A DNA stretch of 64,000 nucleotides from Phycisphaerae bacterium (GCA_009783465.1 WRDM01000009.1:1-64000), one strand, 5' to 3'; positions 8,206 to 17,077 are shown, numbered from the stretch's first letter. The notes: a model not told the origin generated them from the letters alone. Made by a program: numbers and translations.

Positions 8206-9993
8206 ATGAAGATGTTTCCGTCCATGCGTGGGCCTGGGGGCGTCGAGCCGTATGATCATCATCGCGGCAAGTTGCCGTTGCTGCGCCCGACGAGCCGGGG
8301 GCGGGTATCGATTTTCCTGACGATCAATTTTATCGGCTTTGTGTTCGCCAGTTGTTTCTGGCTGTTCATTACCCGCGGGCAGTGGGTGGATTTTGATCTG
8401 GCCAGTTACTGGGCGTCGATCGTCACGCCGCTGGGGGTGAGTTTTCTTCGGCCGATGTCGGTGCTGGATCAACACTGGATGATTTTCGTGTTCGGGCTGA
8501 CGTTGTCGGCGTTGCTGCTGGTGCCGATCATGACGGCGGTGATGTATCGGCTGATGTACGCGATCGCGCAGGCGGGGATCGTGTTTGTGCTGGGGCATTC
8601 GCCGGGATTGGCGATTTCGTTGGCGGTTGGCAGTTTCCTGGCCGCCCGCACGCCGCTGCGGAGCGACATGCCGTTTCTGGCGTTTTTGTTGGGGTTGGTG
8701 CCGTCGGCGGTGTACCTGGCGGTGATGACGTTTATCGGCATCGAGCCGGCGGCGCTGCCGTTCGAGCGGTTGCTGGTGAAGGCGCCGGTGTTGCTGGCGT
8801 TCGTGGCGGCGGTGGCGGCGGCGGGTGTTGTGCTGACGCTGGCCCGGCTGGCGGGGTATCGGCCCGGCATGCTGTGGCCGGTGGCGGCGGTGTTGTGGAT
8901 TGTGCCGTTGGCCTTGTTTTACGCCCACGAAGGGCCCGCGCGGGTGCGGTTCAATCTGCTGGCGCAGTCGCCGGCGATGTCGTTGTTCGGCGCGCAGACG
9001 TCGCTGGAGTCGTGGCGTGCGGCGCGGGACGACGCGGAGGCGTTGGATTCGCCCGAGGCCATCGACGAGGCGTTTCGTGAAAGCGGTCGACGCGAGATGT
9101 TGCGGCTGTGGCGGCGGTTTCTCGACAGCCACGGCGGCTCGGCGTCCGCCCCCGCGGCGGCGTATTTGTACGCGCAGGCGGCAGGGTTGCAGTTGGATCG
9201 CGACGCCTATGATATGGGCGTGGTGCGATTTCGTGTCGGGCGTGCGGTGGAGGCGTCGAGGCCGATGTGGGAGCGTCTGGCGACGCAGTACAAGGAGGCG
9301 CCGCAGTCGGCGTTGGCGCGGTTGCGTCTGGCGGAGTTGGACATGGCCGATGGAGCGATGGAGCAGGGGCTGGCGAATCTGGCGGAGGCGTATCGGAAGT
9401 TGCAGGCGGCGTTGCCGGCGCACGGCAAGGAGCGGCGGCGTCCCGCGGCGGTGGTGGAATTGCAGTGGCCCGAGCGGGAGGCGTACCAGACCGCGTTGGC
9501 GAGGGTGGAGTGGCTGCTCTGGTTGACGCGGCGTGACGGCGTGACGAACGACGTCGAGACGGCGGCGGTGTTGGCGGCGTGGATGTCGTTGGACGAAGTG
9601 GCGATGGGCACGTCGCGGTATGTGGCCGAGTTGGAGCGGTTGATCGAACAGGATCCCGGCGGGGCGTTGTCGGACGATTTGCGATTGGCGTTGGCGTTGC
9701 GTGGGCCCGCGTCGTCGCGGGCGGAGGCGTTGCTGGCGTTGGCGGATCGGCGCGGGAGCGAGACGTGGGTGGCTGCGACGTATGAATTGGGGCTGTTGTC
9801 GTTGACGGTTCGGGCGGCGGCTGCGTTGCCGACGACCAGGCCCGCGGCGGAGACCGCCGACGCCCCCGTGTCGGACAGGCCCGCGTTGGAGGAGCCGGCT
9901 GTGTATTTCCGCCGCGTCCGCGATGTGGGCGACACGCCGTGGCGGGCGCGGGCGGTGTATTGGCTGACGGGGTTGGAAACAGGCGAGGAGTGA
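8206..9993 (+). CDS. Membrane protein with C-terminal helical-repeat domain
   Basis: 595 residues, no named family recognised. The first ~250 residues hold about six hydrophobic segments, including FLTINFIGFVFASCFWLFIT, MIFVFGLTLSALLLVPIMTAV, and ALVAFVAAVAAAGVVLTLA-like stretches. The remaining ~340 residues are soluble, with tetratricopeptide-like helices such as LARLRLAELDMADGAMEQGLANLAEAYRKL and AYQTALARVEWLLWLTRRDG. It precedes ubiX by 24 nt on the same strand and is probably co-transcribed with ubiX and ubiA. Two in-frame ATGs near the start (8206 and 8212) are equally possible. A scaffold role at the inner membrane is only a guess. Confidence 0.75.
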   Translation: MKMFPSMRGPGGVEPYDHHRGKLPLLRPTSRGRVSIFLTINFIGFVFASCFWLFITRGQWVDFDLASYWASIVTPLGVSFLRPMSVLDQHWMIFVFGLTLSALLLVPIMTAVMYRLMYAIAQAGIVFVLGHSPGLAISLAVGSFLAARTPLRSDMPFLAFLLGLVPSAVYLAVMTFIGIEPAALPFERLLVKAPVLLAFVAAVAAAGVVLTLARLAGYRPGMLWPVAAVLWIVPLALFYAHEGPARVRFNLLAQSPAMSLFGAQTSLESWRAARDDAEALDSPEAIDEAFRESGRREMLRLWRRFLDSHGGSASAPAAAYLYAQAAGLQLDRDAYDMGVVRFRVGRAVEASRPMWERLATQYKEAPQSALARLRLAELDMADGAMEQGLANLAEAYRKLQAALPAHGKERRRPAAVVELQWPEREAYQTALARVEWLLWLTRRDGVTNDVETAAVLAAWMSLDEVAMGTSRYVAELERLIEQDPGGALSDDLRLALALRGPASSRAEALLALADRRGSETWVAATYELGLLSLTVRAAAALPTTRPAAETADAPVSDRPALEEPAVYFRRVRDVGDTPWRARAVYWLTGLETGEE

Positions 9994-10017
9994 GCAAAAA
10001 CGCGACAGGGGGCGGCG

Positions 10018-10692
10018 ATGGCGCGGGCGATTGTGTTGGCGGTCACGGGGGCCAGCGGGGCGGCGTATGCTCGGGCGCTGGGGCGGATTCTTGTCACCGC
10101 CGGGGCGCGCGTGCATTGGATCGTCTCGCCGCACGGTGAGGCGCTGTTGCGGCGTGAACTGGGCGTGACGGATTGCTCGCCGCGCGGCGTGCTGGGTGGT
10201 GATTACAACGTGGGATTGGCCGCGTGCGAATGGCATGAGTTCGCCGACCTGGCCGACCCGCTCGCGTGCGGATCGACGTTCACCGACGCAATGGCCATTT
10301 GCCCGTGTAGTGCCCACACGCTGGCGGCCGTGGCGGCGGGGTTGGCGGACAACCTCATCACGCGGGCCGCCCACGTGCATCTCAAGCAGCGGCGCCCGCT
10401 CGTGCTCGTGCCTCGAGAGATGCCGCTGACCGTCATCGACCTGGAAAATCAACTCCGCCTCGCCCGCGCCGGCGGCGTCATCGCGCCGGCCTGTCCGGGC
10501 TTCTACAACGCCCCGAAAACCGCCGCCGACGTAGTCCATTTCGTCGCATCCCGCGTTGCCGACCTGCTCGGCGTGCGCGAGGCGGTGGTGGAGTACAAAA
10601 AGAAATCCGAAATTCAAAATCCGAAATATGAAACAAGTTCCCAAACCCCAAAAAGAAAAACTCCAAACGCTCACGTTTCGCCAACGTCGTGA
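10018..10692 (+). CDS. ubiX: UbiX-family flavin prenyltransferase
   Basis: 224 residues. It makes prenylated FMN, the cofactor of UbiD-type decarboxylases, in the cytoplasm. The flavin-binding motif TGASG is at residues 10-14, CPCSAHTLAAVAAGLADNLITRAA is the conserved middle, and PREMPL near residue 137 is the family signature. The body ends at about residue 193; the last ~30 residues (KKKSEIQNPKYE..) are translated from AT-rich tandem repeat DNA and probably add nothing functional. With ubiA directly downstream it fits the UbiX-like/UbiA-like steps of the futalosine menaquinone route; the UbiD partner is not in the window. Confidence 0.93.
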   Translation: MARAIVLAVTGASGAAYARALGRILVTAGARVHWIVSPHGEALLRRELGVTDCSPRGVLGGDYNVGLAACEWHEFADLADPLACGSTFTDAMAICPCSAHTLAAVAAGLADNLITRAAHVHLKQRRPLVLVPREMPLTVIDLENQLRLARAGGVIAPACPGFYNAPKTAADVVHFVASRVADLLGVREAVVEYKKKSEIQNPKYETSSQTPKRKTPNAHVSPTS

Positions 10693-10785
10693 TGGGCGGC
10701 ATACCTGTTTGGAATTTTTTGCGTTGAGGTTTGGGGATTTGTTTCGGATTTTGTGCTTCGAGTTTCGGATTTTCAACGCGTCACG
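10600..10785. repeat. AT-rich tandem/inverted repeat (AAATCCGAAATTC type)
   Basis: AAATCCGAAATTCAAAATCC and following units are mirrored downstream by GGTTTGGGGATTTGTTTCGG and TTTCGGATTTTC. The array is strikingly AT-rich against GC-rich neighbours. The 5' part encodes the C-terminal tail and stop of ubiX, and the 3' part ends just before ubiA. It could form a long hairpin between two co-directional genes. Confidence 0.7.
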
Positions 10786-10813
10786 GCGGGGCTGGAGCAT
10801 CGAGGAAAAAACC

Positions 10814-11740
10814 ATGCGGCTCGTGATACTCCAGAACTACGCTCGTTTTGTCACATGGTCGCACAGCGTGTTCGCGTTGCCGTTTGCGCTGCTGGGGGCG
10901 TTTTTGGCCGAGACGGCCAGGGCGGCGGAGGCTTCACGGGCCGCGTCGCCGGTGTCGGCGTGGCGGTTTGTGGCGGAGTTGGCGATGGTGGTGTTGGCGA
11001 TGGTGGCGGCGCGGTCGGCGGCGATGGCGTTTAACCGGATTGTCGATGTTCGTTTCGATGCATCCAATCCGCGGACGGCGGGCAGGCCGTTGGTGACGGG
11101 GCAGGTCGCCGTGCGGGGGGCGTGGTTTTTTTTCGCCGCAAGTGCGGCCTGTTTTTTCGCGTCGTCGTCGGCGTTTCTGGTGTTCGGCAATCCCTGGCCG
11201 ATCGCGCTGGCGGCGCCCGTGCTGGGTGTGTTGTGCGGATACAGTTTGGCCAAGCGGTTTACCGCGTGGTGCCACATCTGGCTGGGCGTGTCGCTGGGGA
11301 TGTCGCCGCTGGCGGCGTGGGTGGCGATATCGCCGGGGACGTTCGGCCTGCTGCCGGTGATGCTCGGCGCGGCGGTGACGTGCTGGGTGGCGGGCTTCGA
11401 CATGATCTATGCGTTGCAGGACGTCACCGTGGATCGCCGACTGGGCTTGCGGTCGATCCCCGTCGCCGTCGGGCCTGTGCGTGCGTTACGAATCAGCCGG
11501 GCGCTGCACGTCGCGGCCATCGCCGGCCTGCTGACGGTCGGCCTGCTCGCGCCGCCACTGGGCAGGCTGTATTACATCGCCGTCGCGTTGGCGGCCGTCC
11601 TGGTATGGATCCAACAATCCAGAGTCCGCCCGAATGACGTTTCCCGCGTCCACAGCACGTTCTTTCTCTACAACGGCGTGGTCAGTCTGCTGATCGGCGC
11701 CGCCGGAATCGCGGATATGGCTTGCCGGTTTGCGCTGTAG
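10814..11740 (+). CDS. ubiA: UbiA-family prenyltransferase
   Basis: 308-residue integral membrane prenyltransferase. The two Asp-rich Mg-pyrophosphate motifs are present: N74RIVDVRFD82 and D196MIYALQDVTVD207. There are about eight hydrophobic helices. It attaches the polyprenyl tail to an aromatic ring; with ubiX and the ubiE-like gene nearby the likeliest product is a menaquinone precursor (MqnP-like). The ATG at 10814 is chosen because translation from 10556 would run through repeat DNA. The last residues (MACRFAL) and the stop are part of a half copy of the TGCC-TTTTGCG element. Confidence 0.92.
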   Translation: MRLVILQNYARFVTWSHSVFALPFALLGAFLAETARAAEASRAASPVSAWRFVAELAMVVLAMVAARSAAMAFNRIVDVRFDASNPRTAGRPLVTGQVAVRGAWFFFAASAACFFASSSAFLVFGNPWPIALAAPVLGVLCGYSLAKRFTAWCHIWLGVSLGMSPLAAWVAISPGTFGLLPVMLGAAVTCWVAGFDMIYALQDVTVDRRLGLRSIPVAVGPVRALRISRALHVAAIAGLLTVGLLAPPLGRLYYIAVALAAVLVWIQQSRVRPNDVSRVHSTFFLYNGVVSLLIGAAGIADMACRFAL

Positions 11741-11744
11741 GATG
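11722..11744. repeat. Half copy of the TGCC-TTTTGCG hairpin family
   Basis: GGCTTGCCGGTTTGCGCTGT at the very end of ubiA. The stop codon TAG lies in the conserved CTGTAG part of the element. No opposing arm is found close by. Confidence 0.7.
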
Positions 11745-11770
11745 CTCCTGCCGGCGCATGGTTGTTTATG

Positions 11771-11888
11771 CGTCTTCGCTAAGACCGAGCGGGATTACAC
11801 GGATTAAAGGATTAACAGATTGTTGTATTGGAACACCAGTCCGCTAATCCTTTAATCCGTGTAATCCCGCTCGGTCTTAGCGAAGACG
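11771..11888. repeat. Perfect 44-bp inverted repeat with CCGAGCGGGATT core (copy 2)
   Basis: Arms at 11771-11814 and 11845-11888 are perfect reverse complements over 44 nt with a 30-nt loop. Outer part CGTCTTCGCTAAGACCGAGC, inner part GGATTAAAGGATTA. It lies between ubiA and the GH78 gene on the same strand and could terminate the ubi transcript. It lacks the clean T-run of a standard terminator. Confidence 0.88.
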
Positions 11889-11964
11889 GGAGGACAACGT
11901 TTCTCTCGCCAATTGACCATGCCGGCCAATGTTGGCAGAATGTGGCCAAACCAAAGGAGTTTCG

Positions 11965-14625
11965 ATGAACGCCCTACGTCCCTTTGCCGCGCGGGTGAGT
12001 TGGATCTGGTCGGACGAGAATGTTTCCGGCGTCAGCCCGGTCAATCGCGATCCGGTCGTCACGCGGTATTTTCGCCGTACGTTCGATGCTTTCGCGGGGC
12101 AGCGGCTGGTGGTCTACATTTCCGCCGACAGCCGATACAAGTTGTTCTGCAACGGCGTGCTCGTCGCGCGCGGCCCGGCGAAGGGCGACATCGCGCATCA
12201 TTTTTACGAGACGGTCGATCTCACGGCGCATCTGCGGGCTGGGCGGAACGTGTTGGCCGCGCAGGTGCAGTTTTATGGGCAGGCCGCCCCGAATTATTAC
12301 ACCGGCGGGCCTCTCGTCAGCGTGATGACGCACGCGCCGGGGCTTGTAGTGCAGGCCCGGCTGAGCGACGCGGCCGGCTTCGAGTCGCAGTCCCTCGACA
12401 GCGACGAGCGCTGGCGCGTGCTCGCCGACACCGCCTGCCGACATCACGGCGACGGGCCCAACTGCCCCTGCGCGGGCTGGCTGGAAGATTTCGACGCCGC
12501 ACAGTTCCCCTGGGGTTGGACGGGGCTGGAGTTTGACGACTCCGCCTGGCCGGCCGCCACGCCGATCGATTTGGCCACCATGATCAACGACGGCAGGCAG
12601 AGCGTCATGCCGCATCAGCTCCTGCCTCGCATGATCGCGATGCTGGACGAGCAGGCCCCGCGCGGCTTCGCCCGCGCGTACGGCGCGACGGGCGCCGCCG
12701 ACCTGGCCGCGTGGCAGACGCTGCTACGTGGCGCGGGCGTCTCGCCCGCGTTGTGCGATCCATTGGCCTGTTCAACGGAAAACGGTCAATCGCCTTCGCC
12801 GTCGGGCGCGGGCAAGATGCCCGCGAGACACGAGGGCGAGACGCCCTCGTCACGTGAAACCGGCGTGACGATTCCTGCCGGGCAGTCCGCCAGCGTCTGG
12901 TTCGACGCCGGCGCGAACACGACGGGCTATCCGCGTCTGCAATTCGCCGGGCGCGGCGAGGTGACGCTGACGTACATGGAGTCGCCCATCGCCCCCGATG
13001 GCACAAAACCCAACCGCAACGCCGAGGGCGACTGGCAGCCGACGGGCCAATCCGACCGCGTCCTCTGTGACGGCAGCCACACCTACGAGCCGTTCTGGTG
13101 GCGGACGTTCCGTTTTGTCCACGTGCGAGTGCAGGCCGGCGAAACGCCGCTGACTATCGCGGGCCTGCGGTACGCGTTCACGGCCTATCCGCTCGCGCCG
13201 CGGGCGGCGTTCGAGTGCAGCGACGCTGCCGCCACGGCCGTCTGGGAAAACTGCTGGCGGACGCAGGTGCTCTGTTCGCACGAAACGTACGAGGACTGCC
13301 CGTACTACGAGCAGCTTCAATACGGCGGCGACACGCAGGTCCAGTGCATGAACACGTACGCCGCCGCCGGCGACGCCACGCTCGCACGGCAGTTTTTGTA
13401 TCAGTTCGATTGGTCACGTCAACCCAGCGGCCTGACGCGAAGCCGCTACCCCTCGCGAATCCCGCAGACGATTCCGTACTGGTCGCACCATTGGGTGATG
13501 ACGTTGGCGGAGTATTGGCAGTACACCGCCGACCGCGCGACGGTGGCGGACCTGCTGCCGGGTGTGTTGAATTTCGCCGATTATCTCGAGCGTCGCGTGA
13601 CGCCCGCGGGCGTGATCGGGCGGCTTGACGGCTGGCTGGTCGCGGACTGGTCTCCGGACTGGGGCTGGATGAATCGGCAGCACGGCGCGCCTCCGGGCGC
13701 GTCGCAGGGGCAGGGGGCGTACGACAGTTTGATTTCGATTGCCGCGTTGTCGTCGGCGGCGACGGTGGTGGAGGCGGTGGGGGGGGCGTGTTTGGGCGAT
13801 CGCGCCGAGGCCGTCGCGCGGGAGTTGCGCGGGCGGCTCGAACGGCTGCGGCAGGCCGTCGTTCGCGTGTATTACGACGCGGCGGAGGACGTGTATCTCG
13901 ACAGGCCTCGGGGCGACCTGACGGACATGGAGCATTCCGGCGGGCGGCGGGCCAGCGCGTTCACGAACGCCTGGGCGATTCTGACCGACATGCCGATCGC
14001 CGATCCAGGCCGGCTTGCGGAGCGGATGATTCGCGACACGACGGGCCTGTGCCGGCTGACGCCGTTCAGTGGCTACTTTGCCGCGCGGGCGCTGTCGCAT
14101 GCCCGGCGGTATGACTTGTTCCCCATGCTCATCGCGCCGTGGCGGTCGATGATCGACTGGGGCTTGACGACCTGCCCGGAGTTCCCCGATTTCGCGACCA
14201 GCCGCAGCGACTGCCACGCGTGGTCCGCCGGACCGCTCGTCGAATTCACGCGGGAAATCCTCGGCGTCCGCCCGAGCAGGCCCGGCTGGGCGGAAATCAC
14301 GATCCAGCCGCGCCCCGCGGGCCTGTCGCACGCCAAAGGCAGAGTGCCCCTGACGCGATGCTTCCGCTTCGACGGCCGGGCGGCCTCCTGCGGCAACCAG
14401 GCCGACCTGACCGCCCCAGGCAGCCCCCACGAACACGTCACCGCCGCCCAGCAGGCCATGACCACGCCCTGGGAATTCGTCGAAGTGGATTGGCGTATTA
14501 TCGCCGGGAGATTCGCCATTGTTGTGGATGTTCCACGAGGTATTCCCACGCGATTGATTTTGCCCGATGGCACGACGCGGGAGTATCCCACCGGTGGAAA
14601 AATCGAAACGAGTTGTGAGGTGTGA
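11965..14625 (+). CDS. Alpha-L-rhamnosidase (GH78-like)
   Basis: 886 residues from the ATG preceded by AAAGGAG. The N-terminal ~220 residues are a beta-sandwich (YISADSRYKLFCNGVLVARGPAKGD is typical of the GH78 jelly-roll). The catalytic (alpha/alpha)6 barrel includes ETYEDCPYYEQLQYGGDTQVQ, with acidic residues in the position of the GH78 general acid, and PYWSHHWVMTLAEYW. A beta C-terminal domain with IQPRPAGLSHAKGRVP follows. It should release rhamnose from plant or algal polysaccharides. No signal peptide is seen, so it would act in the cytoplasm. Residues ~254-298 are an in-frame palindromic cassette (AGVSPAL..GKMPA..GETPS) at the junction of domains. Confidence 0.85.
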   Translation: MNALRPFAARVSWIWSDENVSGVSPVNRDPVVTRYFRRTFDAFAGQRLVVYISADSRYKLFCNGVLVARGPAKGDIAHHFYETVDLTAHLRAGRNVLAAQVQFYGQAAPNYYTGGPLVSVMTHAPGLVVQARLSDAAGFESQSLDSDERWRVLADTACRHHGDGPNCPCAGWLEDFDAAQFPWGWTGLEFDDSAWPAATPIDLATMINDGRQSVMPHQLLPRMIAMLDEQAPRGFARAYGATGAADLAAWQTLLRGAGVSPALCDPLACSTENGQSPSPSGAGKMPARHEGETPSSRETGVTIPAGQSASVWFDAGANTTGYPRLQFAGRGEVTLTYMESPIAPDGTKPNRNAEGDWQPTGQSDRVLCDGSHTYEPFWWRTFRFVHVRVQAGETPLTIAGLRYAFTAYPLAPRAAFECSDAAATAVWENCWRTQVLCSHETYEDCPYYEQLQYGGDTQVQCMNTYAAAGDATLARQFLYQFDWSRQPSGLTRSRYPSRIPQTIPYWSHHWVMTLAEYWQYTADRATVADLLPGVLNFADYLERRVTPAGVIGRLDGWLVADWSPDWGWMNRQHGAPPGASQGQGAYDSLISIAALSSAATVVEAVGGACLGDRAEAVARELRGRLERLRQAVVRVYYDAAEDVYLDRPRGDLTDMEHSGGRRASAFTNAWAILTDMPIADPGRLAERMIRDTTGLCRLTPFSGYFAARALSHARRYDLFPMLIAPWRSMIDWGLTTCPEFPDFATSRSDCHAWSAGPLVEFTREILGVRPSRPGWAEITIQPRPAGLSHAKGRVPLTRCFRFDGRAASCGNQADLTAPGSPHEHVTAAQQAMTTPWEFVEVDWRIIAGRFAIVVDVPRGIPTRLILPDGTTREYPTGGKIETSCEV
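12726..12858. repeat. In-frame GGGC(N)5GCCC palindrome cassette in GH78 gene
   Basis: Contains GGGCGTCTCGCCC, GGGCAAGATGCCC and GGGCGAGACGCCC, each a short GC palindrome, bounded by ACGTGG-like and CACGTG-like ends. The gene reads through it without a stop. The peptide matches those in metXW and both ABC genes. Confidence 0.85.
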
Positions 14626-14635
14626 ATTTGTCGTA

Positions 14636-15694
14636 CTATTCCAGTTTCAGCACTCTGCACACTTGGCGGAAGATCATGCGGTTGAGTTCGCAGAGGAGGC
14701 GGTCGGGTTTGGCGCCGTCGCCGGTGCGGACGACGTTGCTGCATCGGCAGAAGGTGTTACAGGCGTGGCGGATGGTGCATTCGGCGCATTGCGGTTCGGC
14801 GCGGGCGGGCGTCGGGGCGAAGCCCAGGAAATCGCCGCCGTCCATGACGTGGCCGTGGAGGCGGTGCGGGTTATCGTCGCCGTCTTGGCCGATCAGCCGC
14901 TCGCAGGGGTAGAGGTTGCCTGCGGGGGAGACGGCGATTTGTCCTGCCCCGAACGCGCAGCGGGCACAGGGGGCGATGTTCAGCCCGGCCAGGCGGGAGG
15001 CCATGTCGTCGAACCAGCCAATGCCGAATCCGTTGGCGGGCCGCCAGATGTTCGCGGAGGCCTCGACGGCGGCGGAGAGGTTGTCCATGTCATCGTCGTT
15101 CCAGCGGCACCACAGGTCCAGCGACGGATGGGCGAAGCCCACGCCCAGGTCGCGGATCGCCTCCAGGCCCGCGGGCAGGTCCGCCACCGTGTCGGGCCTG
15201 GTGACCATGACGGCCGTCGGCGGTCGGCCTTCACGCAGCAGGCGAGCGAGCGTTGCCGTGGCGAGAGTGTGGCTGCCTGCCCCCGACGCCAGTTTGCGGT
15301 GGCGGTCGTGCGTGGCGGCGGCCCCGTCGCAACTGACGGCCATGCGAACACCCGCGTCGAGCATGATGTCCCATGCCGCCGGCGTGTCGACCACGCCGTT
15401 GGTCGTGATGGAGACGTCCACCTTGCCGCCGCCAGCCGACACGCCCGCGCGGGCGTAGTCGAGCAACTCACGAATGAGCGGCGCCTCCAGCAGCGGCTCG
15501 CCGCCGAAAAAGCCCAACTCCAGCCTCCCGCCCGGCTGCATCGACGCGACCGCCCGATCAATCCCCCGCCGCCCGGCGGCCACGTCCATCGTTGCCGCCC
15601 GGCGAGGCCCGTTGTAACAATACGTGCACCGCAACGGACACTCCGCCGTCACCATCAGCGTCAGCTCAAACACGTTGTAGGGCAGGGCAGGCAT
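14636..15694 (-). CDS. Radical SAM/SPASM-type protein
   Basis: 352 residues. The radical SAM motif CPLRCTYC provides Cys19, Cys23 and Cys26. GFFGGEPLLE is the usual GGEP segment that contacts the SAM methionine, and ITTNGVV and VSCDG follow as in anaerobic sulfatase maturase (anSME)-like proteins. The C-terminal part has additional cysteines (PCARCAFGAG, LYPCE, CAECTIRHACNTFCRC), as expected for SPASM auxiliary Fe-S clusters. Members mature sulfatases or modify peptides. No sulfatase or obvious precursor peptide is adjacent, so the target is unknown. It ends 11 nt from the end of the convergent rhamnosidase gene. Confidence 0.87.
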   Translation of the reverse strand: MPALPYNVFELTLMVTAECPLRCTYCYNGPRRAATMDVAAGRRGIDRAVASMQPGGRLELGFFGGEPLLEAPLIRELLDYARAGVSAGGGKVDVSITTNGVVDTPAAWDIMLDAGVRMAVSCDGAAATHDRHRKLASGAGSHTLATATLARLLREGRPPTAVMVTRPDTVADLPAGLEAIRDLGVGFAHPSLDLWCRWNDDDMDNLSAAVEASANIWRPANGFGIGWFDDMASRLAGLNIAPCARCAFGAGQIAVSPAGNLYPCERLIGQDGDDNPHRLHGHVMDGGDFLGFAPTPARAEPQCAECTIRHACNTFCRCSNVVRTGDGAKPDRLLCELNRMIFRQVCRVLKLE

Positions 15695-15747
15695 GGGTGT
15701 TTTTTACCACAGAGACACAGAGAATGCGGAGAGAAAACATTTTCAGC

Positions 15748-15874
15748 GGCTTGCCGTTTTGCGCTGTAGAACGAACCCATCAACAAAAACACAAATCCCG
15801 CTCGGTCTCGCAAAAGACCGAGCGGGATTTGTGTTTTGTCGACAGGTTCGTTCTACAGCGCAAAACGGCAAGCC
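15748..15874. repeat. Composite nested hairpin: TGCC-TTTTGCG arms around a CCGAGCGGGATT stem
   Basis: Outer 30-nt arms at 15748-15777 and 15845-15874 (GGCTTGCCGTTTTGCGCTGT and complement) are perfect. Inside, AAATCCCGCTCGGTCT and AGACCGAGCGGGATTT form a second perfect stem. The two parts belong to two repeat families found separately elsewhere. It lies between the PEP-CTERM gene and the radical SAM gene, both minus. Confidence 0.88.
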
Positions 15875-15889
15875 AACTCCGCGTCGTTG

Positions 15890-16993
15890 TTATTTCCGCC
15901 GACGCAGCAGCGCCAGGCCGCCCAGGGCCAGCAGCGTCATCGTCGCCGGTTCGGGAATGACGCCAAAGGCCTGGAACTCGACCACGCCGAAATTCTGGTC
16001 GCCGTTAAGCCACCAGTTGGCCGCGTCCGCCGAGGTGCCGTCTGACGGCGGGAAGGTCAGCTTCAGCCAATCGACGTCCTCGAACACCGTCGGCAGGTCG
16101 TATCGGCCGTACTGAATCAACAAGGCCAGCGTGGGATTGTCCTCGACGTCGAAGTCGATCCGCTCGCTGTACAAGGTGTCGGTTGTGCTGTTGTAGCCGC
16201 TGATGACGACCCACCTGGGTATGTCGCGGCCCTTGTCGCCGGCAAACGCGATTCCGACGCTGGCGACCGTTTGGGCGGCATCGTACGCGATGGTCAGCGC
16301 GTGTTCCTTCTCGGCCTGTCCCGCGTCGAAGTGGACGAACTCGCCCCGCTGCCAGAACACGTTGCTGGTGTCAGCGGCCAGCAGTTTGCCGTCCGTCAAG
16401 GTCTCTCTGGCGGCGGCGCCGTTATAGGCACCGGTGAGCGTGTTGACCACGGTAATGTTGCTGGCTTTGATGCCCGCGTTGAGGTTGCGGTATACATCAT
16501 TGCTCGGGTCGGCCGATACATAGGCCGTGCCGCCGAACGAGAAGCCCGCCGGCCCGCCGTTCGGGTCGCCATTGCCGTGCAGACTGCCAGTGACATTCGG
16601 AACCACCAGGGTCAGCCAGGTGGCCTGAAGATTCTCGATCCCGAAGTCCGCGAAGTACACCGTCTGGGCCGCGCACGTGTCGGTCAACTCGATCTGACCG
16701 ATGTATTGGCCGTCAGCGTACACGTCCAGCAGCGCGATCCGCCGCCGGCCACCCTCGTCGACCTGCGCGATCGTGAAGGACTCCACCAGCGTCGGCCCGG
16801 CGAATTCGATGCCAAGCCGCCCGCCCGAGGCATCGCCCGCCTTCGCGGCACCATTAATCAGTCCTGGATTCCCCTGTCCGGCCCAGCCGGGATTGTTATA
16901 CCCGCCCGTCAGATTACCCGTCAGCGTCGCCGCGTGCGCCGAAAAACCAATCGCCGCGACCGCGACCGCCATCAATGTTTTGCCGCAACTCAT
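15890..16993 (-). CDS. PEP-CTERM protein
   Basis: 367-residue secreted protein from the ATG preceded by AAGGAG (start MSCGKTLMAVAVAAIGFSAHA, a signal peptide with AHA cleavage site). It ends in IPEPATMTLLALGGLALLRRRK, the PEP-CTERM sorting tail. The body has two similar halves beginning TLTGNLTGGYNNPGWAGQG and NTLTGAYNGAAARETL. Each leads into beta-rich galactose-binding-like sequence (ARVGQ-like FTIAQVDEGGRRRIALLDVYADGQYI, ALTIAYDAAQTVASVGIAFAG). No enzymatic motif. Likely a surface-exposed binding or matrix protein. A composite hairpin follows the stop. Confidence 0.78.
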   Translation of the reverse strand: MSCGKTLMAVAVAAIGFSAHAATLTGNLTGGYNNPGWAGQGNPGLINGAAKAGDASGGRLGIEFAGPTLVESFTIAQVDEGGRRRIALLDVYADGQYIGQIELTDTCAAQTVYFADFGIENLQATWLTLVVPNVTGSLHGNGDPNGGPAGFSFGGTAYVSADPSNDVYRNLNAGIKASNITVVNTLTGAYNGAAARETLTDGKLLAADTSNVFWQRGEFVHFDAGQAEKEHALTIAYDAAQTVASVGIAFAGDKGRDIPRWVVISGYNSTTDTLYSERIDFDVEDNPTLALLIQYGRYDLPTVFEDVDWLKLTFPPSDGTSADAANWWLNGDQNFGVVEFQAFGVIPEPATMTLLALGGLALLRRRK

Positions 16994-17077
16994 GACATCT
17001 CCTTGATATGGATGAGCAGACCCTTCTATGGTATCACAGTTGTGTGGATCGTCAATCGTTTTTCCCATTTACCCTGG

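Noticed and set aside
8074-10815. 913-codon minus-strand ORF
   Set aside because: It runs antisense through the membrane protein and ubiX; the translation is Arg/Pro/His-rich without any domain.
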